The notes under the pieces were generated by a model that was not told the DNA's origin, did no database searches, and saw only the letters and a list, made by a program, of their open reading frames with translations. From positions 248,001-312,000 of the forward strand of contig NZ_JAFBCT010000001.1 of NCBI RefSeq assembly GCF_016907835.1: 64,000 bases of DNA, in the 5' to 3' direction. This document shows positions 34,743-43,035 of the stretch, piece after piece. Every line of letters starts with the position of its first letter. Position 1 is the stretch's first letter. Made by a program: the position numbers and the translations under genes. This DNA is from Agromyces cerinus (GTDB lineage: Bacteria > Actinomycetota > Actinomycetes > Actinomycetales > Microbacteriaceae).

Positions 34743-35597
34743 TCAGGGCTTCGAGAGGAACACCGAGCGCGCGGGCGGCGGCGACGGCACCGCCGTGGCA
34801 TCGGTCACGACTGGCGCTCCGGCGATGAACCGGCGGAGCTCCTCGCCGTCGACGAGCTTCGCCGGCGACGGGTCGCTCGCGAGGCGGCGGGGTAGGCCCG
34901 CGAAGGGCAGCTCGTCGTGCGAGGCGTACATCACGACGTTGCCGAAGCGGCGCCCCTTCAGCATCGACGTGTCGGCGGCGATCGCGAGGTGCTCGAAGAC
35001 GTGGGCGAGGGTCGCGGCCTGCGATCGGGCGAACGCGAGGCCCGCGCCGTCGGCGACGTTGACGGCGACGATGCCGCCAGGAGAGAGCCTCGGCGAGACG
35101 AGGCCGTAGAACTCGGCGCTCGTCACATGCGCGGGAGTGCGTGCGCCGGAAAAGATGTCGACGATCGCGATGTCGACGGCGCCGTCGAGACCGGCCGGCA
35201 GCTTCGCGAGCACCTCACGGGCGTCGCCGTGCCGCACCCGCACCTGCGCACCGCGGGGCAGTGGCAGGTGCTCGCGCACGAACTCCACGAGGTCGGACTC
35301 GAGCTCGACCACCTGCTGCCGGGAACCCGGCCGGGTCGCCGCCACGTAGCGGGGGAGCGTAAGCGCTCCGCCGCCGAGGTGCACCGCCGTGATCGGCTGC
35401 CCCTCGGGTCGCACGAGGTCGACCGCATGCCCGATGCGCCGCACGTACTCGAAGCCGAGCCAGTCGGGGCGGTCGAGTTCGACGTGCGACTGCGGGGTGC
35501 CGTCGACGTAGAGGGTCCACGAGCCCGGGGACTGGCGCGACTCCTCGAGCCGGGCGAGGTGGCCGCTGACGGCGAGACGGCGTTCGAGCTCAGACAC
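34743..35597 (-). CDS. Spermidine-synthase-like methyltransferase-fold protein (paralogue A)
   Basis: 284 aa. Rossmann-like fold of spermidine synthases: AVHLGGGALTLPRYVAATRPGSRQQVVELESDLVEFV (SAM-binding region), RVRHGDAREVLAKLP, VDIAIVDIFSGARTPAH (catalytic-loop position), GGIVAVNVADG. The aminopropyl-transfer Asp is in this DIF motif, but the substrate is unknown. Leaderless: TAGCGT and 7 nt precede GTG 35597, preferred to the GTG at 35606 that overlaps the hexamer. A paralogue lies just upstream. Confidence 0.86.
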   Translation of the reverse strand: MSELERRLAVSGHLARLEESRQSPGSWTLYVDGTPQSHVELDRPDWLGFEYVRRIGHAVDLVRPEGQPITAVHLGGGALTLPRYVAATRPGSRQQVVELESDLVEFVREHLPLPRGAQVRVRHGDAREVLAKLPAGLDGAVDIAIVDIFSGARTPAHVTSAEFYGLVSPRLSPGGIVAVNVADGAGLAFARSQAATLAHVFEHLAIAADTSMLKGRRFGNVVMYASHDELPFAGLPRRLASDPSPAKLVDGEELRRFIAGAPVVTDATAVPSPPPARSVFLSKP

Positions 35598-35656
35598 GGA
35601 TGCCACGCTACCGCGCGGGCTCGCTCGCGCCGCGCTCGCCGGTGCGGCGGCTCCGA

Positions 35657-36409
35657 TCAGCAGGCGCCCCAGAGCACGAAGTCGAGCCGGTCGCCGTCGA
35701 GGACCTCGGCGGGATGCGGCCCGTGGGCGAGCAGGCGTTCGCGGAGGCCCTGCGGCAGCCCGTCGGGCGCGGCGACGAGCACGGCGTTGCCCTCCTCAGC
35801 GCCCGAGAGCACGGTCGGATCGCCCGCGACGAGGAGCGCTGCCGCGGGCGCGGCCCGTGCGATCGCACGGGCCTGGCGGCGGAGCCGGCCGAGTCCCGCG
35901 GCGTCGGCCACGTTGACGGCGAGCATCCCGCCGGGTGCCAGCAGCTCGAGGCATCCGCTCATGAAGTCGACGGTGTCGACGAACGCCGGTGCCTGCAGGT
36001 GCGAGTAGAGGTCGACGACGACGAGGTCGAATCCGCCGTCGAGGGCTCCGATGACGGATGCCGCGTCGTCGACGATGATCTCGATCTGCGCGCCGGTCGG
36101 CAGGGGCAACCGCTGGAGCACGGTCTCGAGCACCTCGTGATCGAGCTCGACCACGACCTGCGCGGCACCCGGGCGGGTCGCTGCGACATACCGCGCGAGG
36201 GTGAGGGCGCCGCCGCCGAGGTGCAGCACCCGAGCGGGCGATCCGGGCATGCCCGTCGCATCGATGACGTGCCCGATGCGACGCGTGTACTCGAAGAACA
36301 GATGCGTGGGGTCGGCAGCGTCGACATGCGATTGGGCCGTGCCGTCGACCAGCAGGGTCAACCCGTGCTTTGAGAAGACATCCGTCTCGAACTCGATGTG
36401 CGGCCCCAT
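35657..36409 (-). CDS. Spermidine-synthase-like methyltransferase-fold protein (paralogue B)
   Basis: 250 aa. Shares with its neighbour the order VDGTAQSHVDAADPTHLFFEYTRRIGHVID, VLHLGGGALTLARYVAATRPGAAQVVVELDHEVLE, FDLVVVDLYSHLQAPA, GGMLAVNVADAAG. Clearly a tandem duplicate that has diverged; the catalytic-loop motif is VVDLYS here against IVDIFS in the other. CACGAT lies 6 nt before ATG 36409, inside the end of a phage terminase fragment. Confidence 0.86.
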   Translation of the reverse strand: MGPHIEFETDVFSKHGLTLLVDGTAQSHVDAADPTHLFFEYTRRIGHVIDATGMPGSPARVLHLGGGALTLARYVAATRPGAAQVVVELDHEVLETVLQRLPLPTGAQIEIIVDDAASVIGALDGGFDLVVVDLYSHLQAPAFVDTVDFMSGCLELLAPGGMLAVNVADAAGLGRLRRQARAIARAAPAAALLVAGDPTVLSGAEEGNAVLVAAPDGLPQGLRERLLAHGPHPAEVLDGDRLDFVLWGAC

Positions 36410-36419
36410 GCCTGCATCG

Positions 36420-36626
36420 TGTCACGCGCCGGGCGCTGGTGCCGACGACGATGATGAGGCCGGTGCGGGGTGCCACCGCTAACGCGAGGAGGAACGCGAA
36501 GAGGGAGGCGACTGTCTTGCCCGCAGAGACCGACCCGAACCAGAGGGCCAGCTTGCGGGACATCGCGTCGACGATGGAGAGGATCTGTGCCTTCGTCACG
36601 AGCCGTTCGATGTCGGCGAGATTCAT
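36420..36626 (-). pseudogene. 5' fragment of a phage terminase large subunit
   Basis: Only the first about 69 residues remain: MNLADIERLVTKAQILSIVD, then LWFGSVSAGKTVASLFAFLL, the terminase Walker A region, and GLIIVVGTSARRV. A start codon and a plausible ribosome-binding site (AAAGGGG) are still present. Homology ends where the promoter and start of the spermidine-synthase-like gene begin. A full TerL is 450-550 aa, so this is a prophage scar. Confidence 0.6.
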
Positions 36627-36717
36627 CGGCCAACCCCTTTCAGAGCTGGTCACCCGAAAGGTCAGCCGAAACGCTGATGATGAAGTCTCTTGACCGATTC
36701 TCGACACAGGTCGCTCA

Positions 36718-36755
36718 CGGTCGACGCGTTGAGGGCACCCTCAACGCGTCGACCG
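36718..36755. repeat. Perfect 18-bp palindrome with 2-nt centre
   Basis: Arms CGGTCGACGCGTTGAGGG (36718-36735) and CCCTCAACGCGTCGACCG (36738-36755) with CA between. It starts 6 nt downstream of the DUF1254 stop (minus strand) and about 90 nt from the terminase fragment. It could be a terminator without U-tract or a recombination or protein-binding site. Confidence 0.85.
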
Positions 36756-36761
36756 TCGCGA

Positions 36762-37712
36762 TCAGGAGGCCGGTTCGATCTGAGGGAATGTCCAGGTGCC
36801 GTCGAGGATCTCGGGATGCGGCCGGTACATTCGCACCAGATAGTTCCAGCCCTCCATGAGCGGGAGGGTGTTCGGCAGGCTTCCGTCGCCGCCGAAGCGC
36901 ACTGTGACCGACCCATCCTCGTTCTTCACGCCGTTGATGTTGTTCACGCTGTAGGCGCCCAACGCGTTCTGTTCGAAGAAACCTGCCGCGTTGTAGAGGC
37001 TGATCGACCAGAAGGCGTCCACCGGTACGTCATTGGCCGTGAGCTGGTACGTCCCGACGGGCAGGTGCGGCTCCTCAGCGACGTAGAACGCCTCGGTCTC
37101 GGGGAGGCCGCCCCAGCCGGCCGCCGTCCCGAGGCGGTGTTGGGTTGCATCGACCTCGTCCTTGTCGCCGAACATGCCGTGGGTACCGCCTTCGAGTCCC
37201 ACGCGGCGCAGCTCGTCGAGCACCGCCTCGCGGGTCGCCGTGAACGACGCCTCGTCGTAGTCGGGCATCGTGAACGGTTCGCTCGAGCCGGCGTCGACGG
37301 CGAAGCTGTCTTGGATCGCGTGCACGCGGGCGAGGTCGTCGGGGTCGGTCTCGTCGAGCAGCACGCGGGCCCCGAGGGCGGCGTACGGTGTGCCGATCTC
37401 CTCGGCTGTCAGGGTGTAGGTGCCGGGCTCGTGGAAGATCCGCTTGATGTAGTGGTCCTCGTCGATGACCATGACCGACAGGTAGCGATCGCCCGACTCC
37501 GGCACGGTGAGGCTTACGCCCTTCGAGGCGTCGACGACCGCGAGGCTGTAGAGGGTGTCGCGGTTCATGCGGATGATCGTCTGCTTGTCGATCGGTGTGG
37601 GCTGACGGTAGTGGTTCCAGCGGTTCACCCCGCCCGCAGCAGCCTGCAGGCCGGCGAACATCCGGTCGGTCTCGGCTCGCACGAAGTTCTTGTCGTCGAC
37701 GATGATCGTCAT
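36762..37712 (-). CDS. DUF1254/DUF1214 family protein
   Basis: 316 aa. N-terminal DUF1254 part (NRWNHYRQPTPIDKQTIIRMNRDTLYSLAVVDASKGVSLTVPESGDRYLSVMVIDEDHY, about 30-90). C-terminal DUF1214 part (LPVGTYQLTANDVPVDAFWSISLYNAAGFFEQNALGAYSVNNINGV ... RFGG ... NYLVRMYRPHPEILDGTW). These proteins are widespread and of unknown function; many homologues are secreted, this one has no signal peptide. ATG 37712 has GGGGGG upstream. Confidence 0.9.
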   Translation of the reverse strand: MTIIVDDKNFVRAETDRMFAGLQAAAGGVNRWNHYRQPTPIDKQTIIRMNRDTLYSLAVVDASKGVSLTVPESGDRYLSVMVIDEDHYIKRIFHEPGTYTLTAEEIGTPYAALGARVLLDETDPDDLARVHAIQDSFAVDAGSSEPFTMPDYDEASFTATREAVLDELRRVGLEGGTHGMFGDKDEVDATQHRLGTAAGWGGLPETEAFYVAEEPHLPVGTYQLTANDVPVDAFWSISLYNAAGFFEQNALGAYSVNNINGVKNEDGSVTVRFGGDGSLPNTLPLMEGWNYLVRMYRPHPEILDGTWTFPQIEPAS

Positions 37713-37797
37713 AGTTCCCCCCACCCTGCCGTGGACCATCCACGAGCTCAGGTTGGCTCACGCTATCGCGGTGACCACTGGGACTGAAAGGGATCAC

Positions 37798-38005
37798 CTA
37801 CTCCGTCTCCTGGTCGGTGCGCTCCGCGTCGGCCATCGGCGTCTCCGCCCGATAATGAGCGGCTGCCGACTTGAACCCGTCTGCGAGCGCATCGAGCACG
37901 CCGACTGCAGCCGGGTGTCTTGCAGCAGGCGCAGCAGGGGCGCTTCTGCGTTCGCTCGTGGGTTGGGGGCGGGACGTAGGCGGGCTTCGTCATGCGCGCG
38001 GCCGC
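37798..38005 (-). pseudogene. Possible gene remnant with coding-like codon use
   Basis: One minus-strand frame ends GVLDALADGFKSAAAHYRAE... DQETE before TAG (37798-37800) and has the G/C-ending codons typical of real genes here. It has no convincing start and no recognised family. It directly follows an SSB-tail fragment, so it may be the end of a neighbouring gene from the same lost element. Confidence 0.25.
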
Positions 38006-38167
38006 TCAGAACGGGGTTTCGTCGGCATACCCGGCACGTCCCCACGCCTGTTCGGAGACAGGCTCGGCCGCGGTCGGCGGGGTCGCGCTCCACCCGGCAT
38101 CCGTTGCCGGCGCGGCGCCACGGTTCGACTGCGCCCGCGTGTATGCGGCGCGCAAATCTGAAACCAT
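38006..38167 (-). pseudogene. ssb: C-terminal fragment of a single-stranded DNA-binding protein
   Basis: 53 codons reading MVSDLRAAYTRAQSNRG, an Ala/Pro/Thr linker and the end QAWGRAGYADETPF. The acidic-aromatic tip DETPF is the hallmark of bacterial SSB tails, and SDLRAAYTRAQ resembles the last strand of its OB fold. The front two thirds of the gene are missing, so this is probably a remnant rather than a working SSB. The stretch 37713-38336 otherwise holds only the ROK promoter region. Confidence 0.5.
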
Positions 38168-38223
38168 CTTGCGTTTTTTTGGCGACTCTTCGAGGCAGCG
38201 CGACTCTCGGCGGAGAAAAGTGT

Positions 38224-38284
38224 TTGACAGACATCCGACCCCTGTGGTTCACTCAACCCCAAGCTATTACGCAAGCCGCTTGCG
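38224..38284 (+). promoter_or_regulatory. Promoter region and putative operator of the ROK regulator / sugar operon
   Basis: TTGACA (38224-38229) is a consensus -35; a weak -10 (TTCACT) follows 18 nt later. Downstream, CGCAAGC-C-GCTTGCG (38270-38284) is a perfect 7-bp inverted repeat, about 52 nt before the ROK start codon. Its place and symmetry suit binding of the ROK protein itself. Confidence 0.55.
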
Positions 38285-38336
38285 AAATAGAAGATGCGCC
38301 GAAGCATGCCCCTTCGGCGAACCCGAAGGAGCAGCG

Positions 38337-39530
38337 ATGGAGCCCGGCACGCACGAGCACCGCGTCAGCGCACTGCGCCGCGCGAACACGGCGCGCTGCG
38401 CCCTCCAGCTGCGCGACCAGGGCCCTGCCGCGGTCTCCGAGCTCGCACGCGCCACCGGCCTCTCCCGGCCCACGGTCGAAGCTGCGCTCGCCGACCTCGC
38501 GGCGCGGGGCCTCGTCGCGAACGACGAGATGAACGGGCACCGCGGCGCCGGCCGTCCGGCCAGGGTCTCCCGCTTCGTCGGCAGTGCCGGCTACGTCGCG
38601 GGCGTCGACGTCGGCATCGCGGGAATGCGGGTCATCCTCGCCGACCTCGCAGGCACCGTGGCCGCCCGCGTCGAGCACCAGGGGCCGGTGCCGAACGACG
38701 GCAGTGCACGCATCGAGGCCGTGCGCCTGCTCGTCGCCGAGGCGCTCCGCCTCGCCGACGCCCCCGCACACCGGCTCGTCTTCGCGCACATCGGCGTCAC
38801 CGGTCTCGTGCGCGCCGACGGTCGCATCTGGATCTCGCACGGCTTCGCCGACTGGGAGGGCGTCGATGTCGGCGGCAAGCTCGCGGCCCTCCTCGGCTGT
38901 CCGGTCACGCTCGACAACGACGTGAACCTCGCAGCGCTCGCCGAACAACGGCTCGGCTCGGCTCGGCTCGCCGACGACATGATCTTCCTGCTCATCGGCA
39001 GTCAGATCTCCGCTGGACTCGTGCTCGACGGCAGGCTCCGACGCGGCAGCCACAACGCCGCAGGCGAACTCGGCGACGCGAGTCTCAGGGTTCCCCTCGA
39101 CGAGCGAGGGCACATCGTCTGGCGTTCAGCGTCGACCGCACGCGGGGTCTTCGAGCTCGCCGACGCGGGCGACGCCGAGGCCATGGCGGAGGTCGACGCG
39201 TTCATCGCAGGCATCGCCGACACCGTCGTCGTGCTCGCCCAGACCATCGACCCCGACCTCGTCGTCATCGGCGGTCCGATGTCGCGCGCCGGCGATCGGC
39301 TCGTGAAGCCGCTCAATACTGCGGTCGCCGCACTCGTGTCGCTGCCGTTCGCCCCGACGGTCCTCGCCTCCCGGCTCGGCATCGACTCGATCGCCTTCGG
39401 TGCGCTGTCGCGGGCGTTCGACCTGAGCTCGGAGCTCGTCTACGGAGTGCACGAGGTGCCGATGCCGGCGCTGCGCCGCCCCGACGGCGGCGACGCGCTC
39501 GACTCCAATGGAAAGGACTTCGAATGGTGA
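38337..39530 (+). CDS. ROK family transcriptional regulator
   Basis: 397 aa. N-terminal winged HTH (about 8-65, NTARCALQLRDQGPAAVSELARATGLSRPTVEAALADLAARGLV), then an ASKHA sugar-kinase-like domain (VAGVDVGIAGMRVILADL ... FAHIGVTGLV ... VTLDNDVNLAALAEQRLGSA ... NAAGELGD). The zinc-binding cysteine cluster of classical ROK proteins is absent. It probably represses the downstream sugar operon until a sugar binds. AAGGAG precedes ATG 38337. It overlaps the next gene by 7 nt. Confidence 0.92.
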   Translation: MEPGTHEHRVSALRRANTARCALQLRDQGPAAVSELARATGLSRPTVEAALADLAARGLVANDEMNGHRGAGRPARVSRFVGSAGYVAGVDVGIAGMRVILADLAGTVAARVEHQGPVPNDGSARIEAVRLLVAEALRLADAPAHRLVFAHIGVTGLVRADGRIWISHGFADWEGVDVGGKLAALLGCPVTLDNDVNLAALAEQRLGSARLADDMIFLLIGSQISAGLVLDGRLRRGSHNAAGELGDASLRVPLDERGHIVWRSASTARGVFELADAGDAEAMAEVDAFIAGIADTVVVLAQTIDPDLVVIGGPMSRAGDRLVKPLNTAVAALVSLPFAPTVLASRLGIDSIAFGALSRAFDLSSELVYGVHEVPMPALRRPDGGDALDSNGKDFEW

Positions 39531-40753
39531 ACATCGACGGGCCGGGGCATCCGCTCCGACTTGCCGTGATCGGATGCGGCGCGAGGTCGAACCTCGCCCA
39601 GCACGCCCCGGCCTCCGGCCTCGGCGAGATCGTCGCGCTGGTCGACCCCGACGCGGCGGCGATCTCGCGCGGCCGTGAAGCGCTCTCGGCCACGGCCGAG
39701 GCCTTCACGAGCACCGGCGAGCTGCTTGCATCGGGGCTCGCCATCGACGGGGCCTTCGTGCTCACGCCCGACGACACGCACGCCGACGTCGCCATCGACC
39801 TGCTCCGCGCGGGCATCGCCGTCTACGTCGAGAAGCCGCTCGCCACCACCACCGAAGACGCCGACGCCGTGCTCCAGGCGGCCATCGATGCGGGCGCGAA
39901 GCTCTACGTCGGCCACAACATGCGTCACATGGCCGTCATCCGCACGATGCGCGACGCCATCGCGCGCGGCGAGATCGGCGAGGTCAAGGCGGTCTGGTGC
40001 CGTCACTTCGTCGGCAACGGCGGCGACTACTACTTCAAGGACTGGCACGCCGAGCGTGCGAGGTCGAACGGCCTGCTGCTGCAGAAGGGCGCGCACGACA
40101 TCGACGTGATCCACTGGCTCGCGGGCGGTTACACGACGCGGGTCGTGGGCATGGGCGGCGACACCCTCTACGGCGGCATCGCCGATCGACGCGACAATTC
40201 CGACCGCACGATGCCGGAGTGGTTCAGCCTCGACAACTGGCCGCCGCTCGCGCAGCGCGAACTCAACCCCGTGATCGACGTCGAAGACCTGTCGATGGTG
40301 CTCATGACCCTCGACAACGGGGTCTACGCGTCGTACGAGCAGTGCCACTACACGCCGGACTACTGGCGCAACTACACGGTCATCGGCACGAAGGGCCGGC
40401 TCGAGAACTTCGGCGACACCGACGGCGGTGTCGTGCGGGTCTGGAACGAGCGTCACGTCTACCGGCCGGAGGGTGACCTCGAGCACCCCGTCGTCGGCGA
40501 CGAGGGCGGACACGGCGACGCCGACCTGCGCACCGTCACCGAGTTCCTCCGCTTCGTGCGCGAGGGCATCCCCACCGAGACCTCGCCCATCGCCGCGCGC
40601 CATGCGGTCGCGACGGCGGCCGCGGCGACGGACTCGCTTCGAAACTCGTCGGAACCCCGCGACGTGCCGGCGCTGCCCTCGGGCGCCGTCGGCTACTTCG
40701 AGGGGGCCGGAGACCCGGTCGGCGCGGCGCACACCGCGCCGACCGGTGGGTGA
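39524..40753 (+). CDS. Gfo/Idh/MocA family oxidoreductase (first of three)
   Basis: 409 aa NAD(P)-dependent sugar oxidoreductase. Rossmann motif LAVIGCGARSNLA (about 13-25), EKPLATTTEDADAVL, then KGAHDIDVIHWLAGG at the catalytic position (Lys-x-x-His-Asp). The C-terminal domain is longer than in the other two. ATG 39524 lies in the end of the ROK gene, and GGAAAGG precedes it. Substrate is likely the sugar or glycoside taken up by the operon's transporter. Confidence 0.92.
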   Translation: MVNIDGPGHPLRLAVIGCGARSNLAQHAPASGLGEIVALVDPDAAAISRGREALSATAEAFTSTGELLASGLAIDGAFVLTPDDTHADVAIDLLRAGIAVYVEKPLATTTEDADAVLQAAIDAGAKLYVGHNMRHMAVIRTMRDAIARGEIGEVKAVWCRHFVGNGGDYYFKDWHAERARSNGLLLQKGAHDIDVIHWLAGGYTTRVVGMGGDTLYGGIADRRDNSDRTMPEWFSLDNWPPLAQRELNPVIDVEDLSMVLMTLDNGVYASYEQCHYTPDYWRNYTVIGTKGRLENFGDTDGGVVRVWNERHVYRPEGDLEHPVVGDEGGHGDADLRTVTEFLRFVREGIPTETSPIAARHAVATAAAATDSLRNSSEPRDVPALPSGAVGYFEGAGDPVGAAHTAPTGG

Positions 40754-40819
40754 CTCCCGTCACCCGCAATCACCTGCACATCGGGCGATCCCGCCCACTC
40801 TAACCGGAGGAGAACACCC

Positions 40820-42085
40820 ATGCGCCGCACAGCGCTACTGGCCGGAGTCGCCGCAACGGCGCTCCTGCTCACCGCCTGCTCGTCCAGCGATGGCGGGTCG
40901 GCGTCGACCGCCGACAAGGACATGACCGCCGAGATCAACTACGCATTCTGGGACGCGACCCAGGAGGCGGCGATCGACACGATCATCGAGGAGTTCAACG
41001 AGGAATACCCGAACATCACGGTCAAGAAGGACGTCACGCCGTACTCGGAGTTCTTCGGCAAGCTCCAGACGCAGGCCTCGTCGGACACGCTGCCCGACGT
41101 CTTCTGGATGAACGGCCCGAACTTCCAGCTCTACGCCTCGAACGACAAGCTCGAGCCCGTGACCGACGCGGTCGACCCCGCGAACTACCCGCAGGCGCTC
41201 AACGACCTGTACTCGTTCGACGGCACCCAGTACGGCGTGCCGAAGGACTACGACACCGTCGCGGTCTTCTACAACAAGGCCCTCTTCGACCAGGCCGGCG
41301 TCGAGTACCCGACCGAGGGATGGACCTGGGACGAGTTCCACGAGAAGGCCAAGGCCATCTCCGACGCGCTGAAGGCCGATGGCGTCTACGGCACCGTCAA
41401 CGGGCTCTCGGGCGGCCAGGAGGTCTACTACAACACCATCCTCCAGGCCGGCGGCGAGGTCATCTCCGCTGACAGCACCACCTCGGGCTACGACAGCCCC
41501 GAGGCGATCGAGGGCCTGCAGTTCGTCGCCGACCTCATCGCCGACGGCTCGGCGCCGACGCTCCAGCAGCTCTCGGACACCCCGCAGAACGTGTGGTTCG
41601 TGAACGGCAAATCGGCCATGTTCTGGTCGGGCACCTGGTCGAACGCCGAGCTCCGCGAGTCCGCGATCGTCGACGACATCGAGGTCGCGCCGCTGCCCAA
41701 GGACGAGCAGGAGGCCACGGTCATCCACGGTCTGGCGAACGTCGTCGCGAAGTCGTCGAAGAACAAGGCCGCCGCACAGGCGTTCCAGGAGTTCCTCGCC
41801 TCCGAGCGCGCCGCGGTGATCCAGGCCGAGGCCGGCGCAGCACTGCCCGCCTACACCGGCACGCAGACGGCCTTCGTCGAGTCCGCGCCGTACAACCTGC
41901 AGGTCTTCCTCGACGAGGCCGAGAACTCCTCGTTCCCGTACCCCGTCTCGAAGAACACCGCAGCGTGGAACCAGCTCGAGAACGAACTGCTCCCCGCCGC
42001 CTTCTCGGGTGAGCGCCCCGTCGCCGACGTGGCGAAGGAACTGGCCGAGAAGATGAACGAAGCACTGGCCGAAGAGAACGAATGA
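40820..42085 (+). CDS. ABC transporter sugar-binding lipoprotein
   Basis: 421 aa. Signal peptide with lipobox LLLTAC (Cys near 20), then an extracellular-solute-binding protein family 1 fold (INYAFWDATQEAAIDTIIEEFNEEYPNITVKKD ... DTLPDVFWMNGPNFQLYASND ... YGVPKDYDTVAVFYNKALFDQAGVEYPTEGWTWDEF). Captures a sugar outside the cell. GGAGGAG precedes ATG 40820. The stop overlaps the permease ATG (ATGA). Confidence 0.95.
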   Translation: MRRTALLAGVAATALLLTACSSSDGGSASTADKDMTAEINYAFWDATQEAAIDTIIEEFNEEYPNITVKKDVTPYSEFFGKLQTQASSDTLPDVFWMNGPNFQLYASNDKLEPVTDAVDPANYPQALNDLYSFDGTQYGVPKDYDTVAVFYNKALFDQAGVEYPTEGWTWDEFHEKAKAISDALKADGVYGTVNGLSGGQEVYYNTILQAGGEVISADSTTSGYDSPEAIEGLQFVADLIADGSAPTLQQLSDTPQNVWFVNGKSAMFWSGTWSNAELRESAIVDDIEVAPLPKDEQEATVIHGLANVVAKSSKNKAAAQAFQEFLASERAAVIQAEAGAALPAYTGTQTAFVESAPYNLQVFLDEAENSSFPYPVSKNTAAWNQLENELLPAAFSGERPVADVAKELAEKMNEALAEENE

Positions 42086-43035
42086 CCTCCTCAGCAGTCC
42101 GTGAGGTCGGCGTCGCAGCTCCCGCTGCGGCGCCGGCCCCGCCGGCCGGCCGCGGCAGACGCCGGGGCCGCAGCGACCTCGGCTGGGCGCTCGTCTTCGT
42201 CCTGCCGTTGTTCGTGGGCATCGCCCTCTTCTACCTGTGGCCGATCGTTCGCAACCTGTGGTTCAGCTTCACCGAGTGGGGACCCTTCGGCGACTCCGAG
42301 TGGGTCGGGCTCGACAACTACATCGAGCTCGCCGGCGACGCCACGATGGGCCGCGCCATCCTGAACACCCTCGGATACACGGCGATGCTGCTCTGCGGCG
42401 TGCCGCTCGCGATCTACTTCGCGAGCCTCCTGAACCGCCCGGGACTTCGGTTCGCCAACCTGTTCCGCACCGCATTCTTCCTGCCGTACGTCGCGATGCC
42501 CGCCGCCATCTCCATGGTCTGGCGCATCATCTACAACGGCGACTTCGGCATCCTGAACTACGCGCTCTCCCTCATCGGCATCGACGGTCCGGCCTGGCTC
42601 TCGACGGAGGGCGTCGCCCTCGTCGCCGTCGCGCTCGTCGGCATCTGGATCTCGCTCGGCTTCAACCTCATCATCCTGTCCGCGGGAATGAAGGGCATCC
42701 CCGTCGAGCTCTACGAGGCCGCGTCCCTCGACGGTGCGACGCGGTGGAAGCAGTTCACGACGATCACGGTGCCGCTGCTCACCCCCTCGATCTTCTTCGT
42801 CTCGGTGATGACGGTCATCGCGGGCTTCCAGGTCTTCGACCTGCTCTACGCCCTCATGGGCACCCAGAACCCCGCCATCGACAAGACCCAGTCGGTCGTC
42901 TACTACTTCTTCACGAACATCAAGACGGGGGACAACGGGTACGCGGCCGCCATCGGCGTCGTGATCCTCCTCCTCGTCGGCATCTTCACGGTGCTCCAGT
43001 TCCGACTCCAGAAGAAATGGGTCACCTATGTCTAA
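42082..43035 (+). CDS. ABC sugar transporter permease (MalF-like)
   Basis: 317 aa, six transmembrane segments after a Pro/Arg-rich start. The EAA loop ELYEAASLDGATRWKQFTTITVPLLTPS (about 213-240) contacts the ATPase. It forms a heterodimer with the next permease. ATGA overlap upstream and 8-nt overlap downstream show tight coupling. Confidence 0.95.
   Translation: MTSSAVREVGVAAPAAAPAPPAGRGRRRGRSDLGWALVFVLPLFVGIALFYLWPIVRNLWFSFTEWGPFGDSEWVGLDNYIELAGDATMGRAILNTLGYTAMLLCGVPLAIYFASLLNRPGLRFANLFRTAFFLPYVAMPAAISMVWRIIYNGDFGILNYALSLIGIDGPAWLSTEGVALVAVALVGIWISLGFNLIILSAGMKGIPVELYEAASLDGATRWKQFTTITVPLLTPSIFFVSVMTVIAGFQVFDLLYALMGTQNPAIDKTQSVVYYFFTNIKTGDNGYAAAIGVVILLLVGIFTVLQFRLQKKWVTYV

Noticed and set aside
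38174..38180. Run of seven T as a programmed slippage site
   Set aside because: It lies upstream of the SSB fragment in a non-coding scar; no long frame continues on either side to benefit from slippage.
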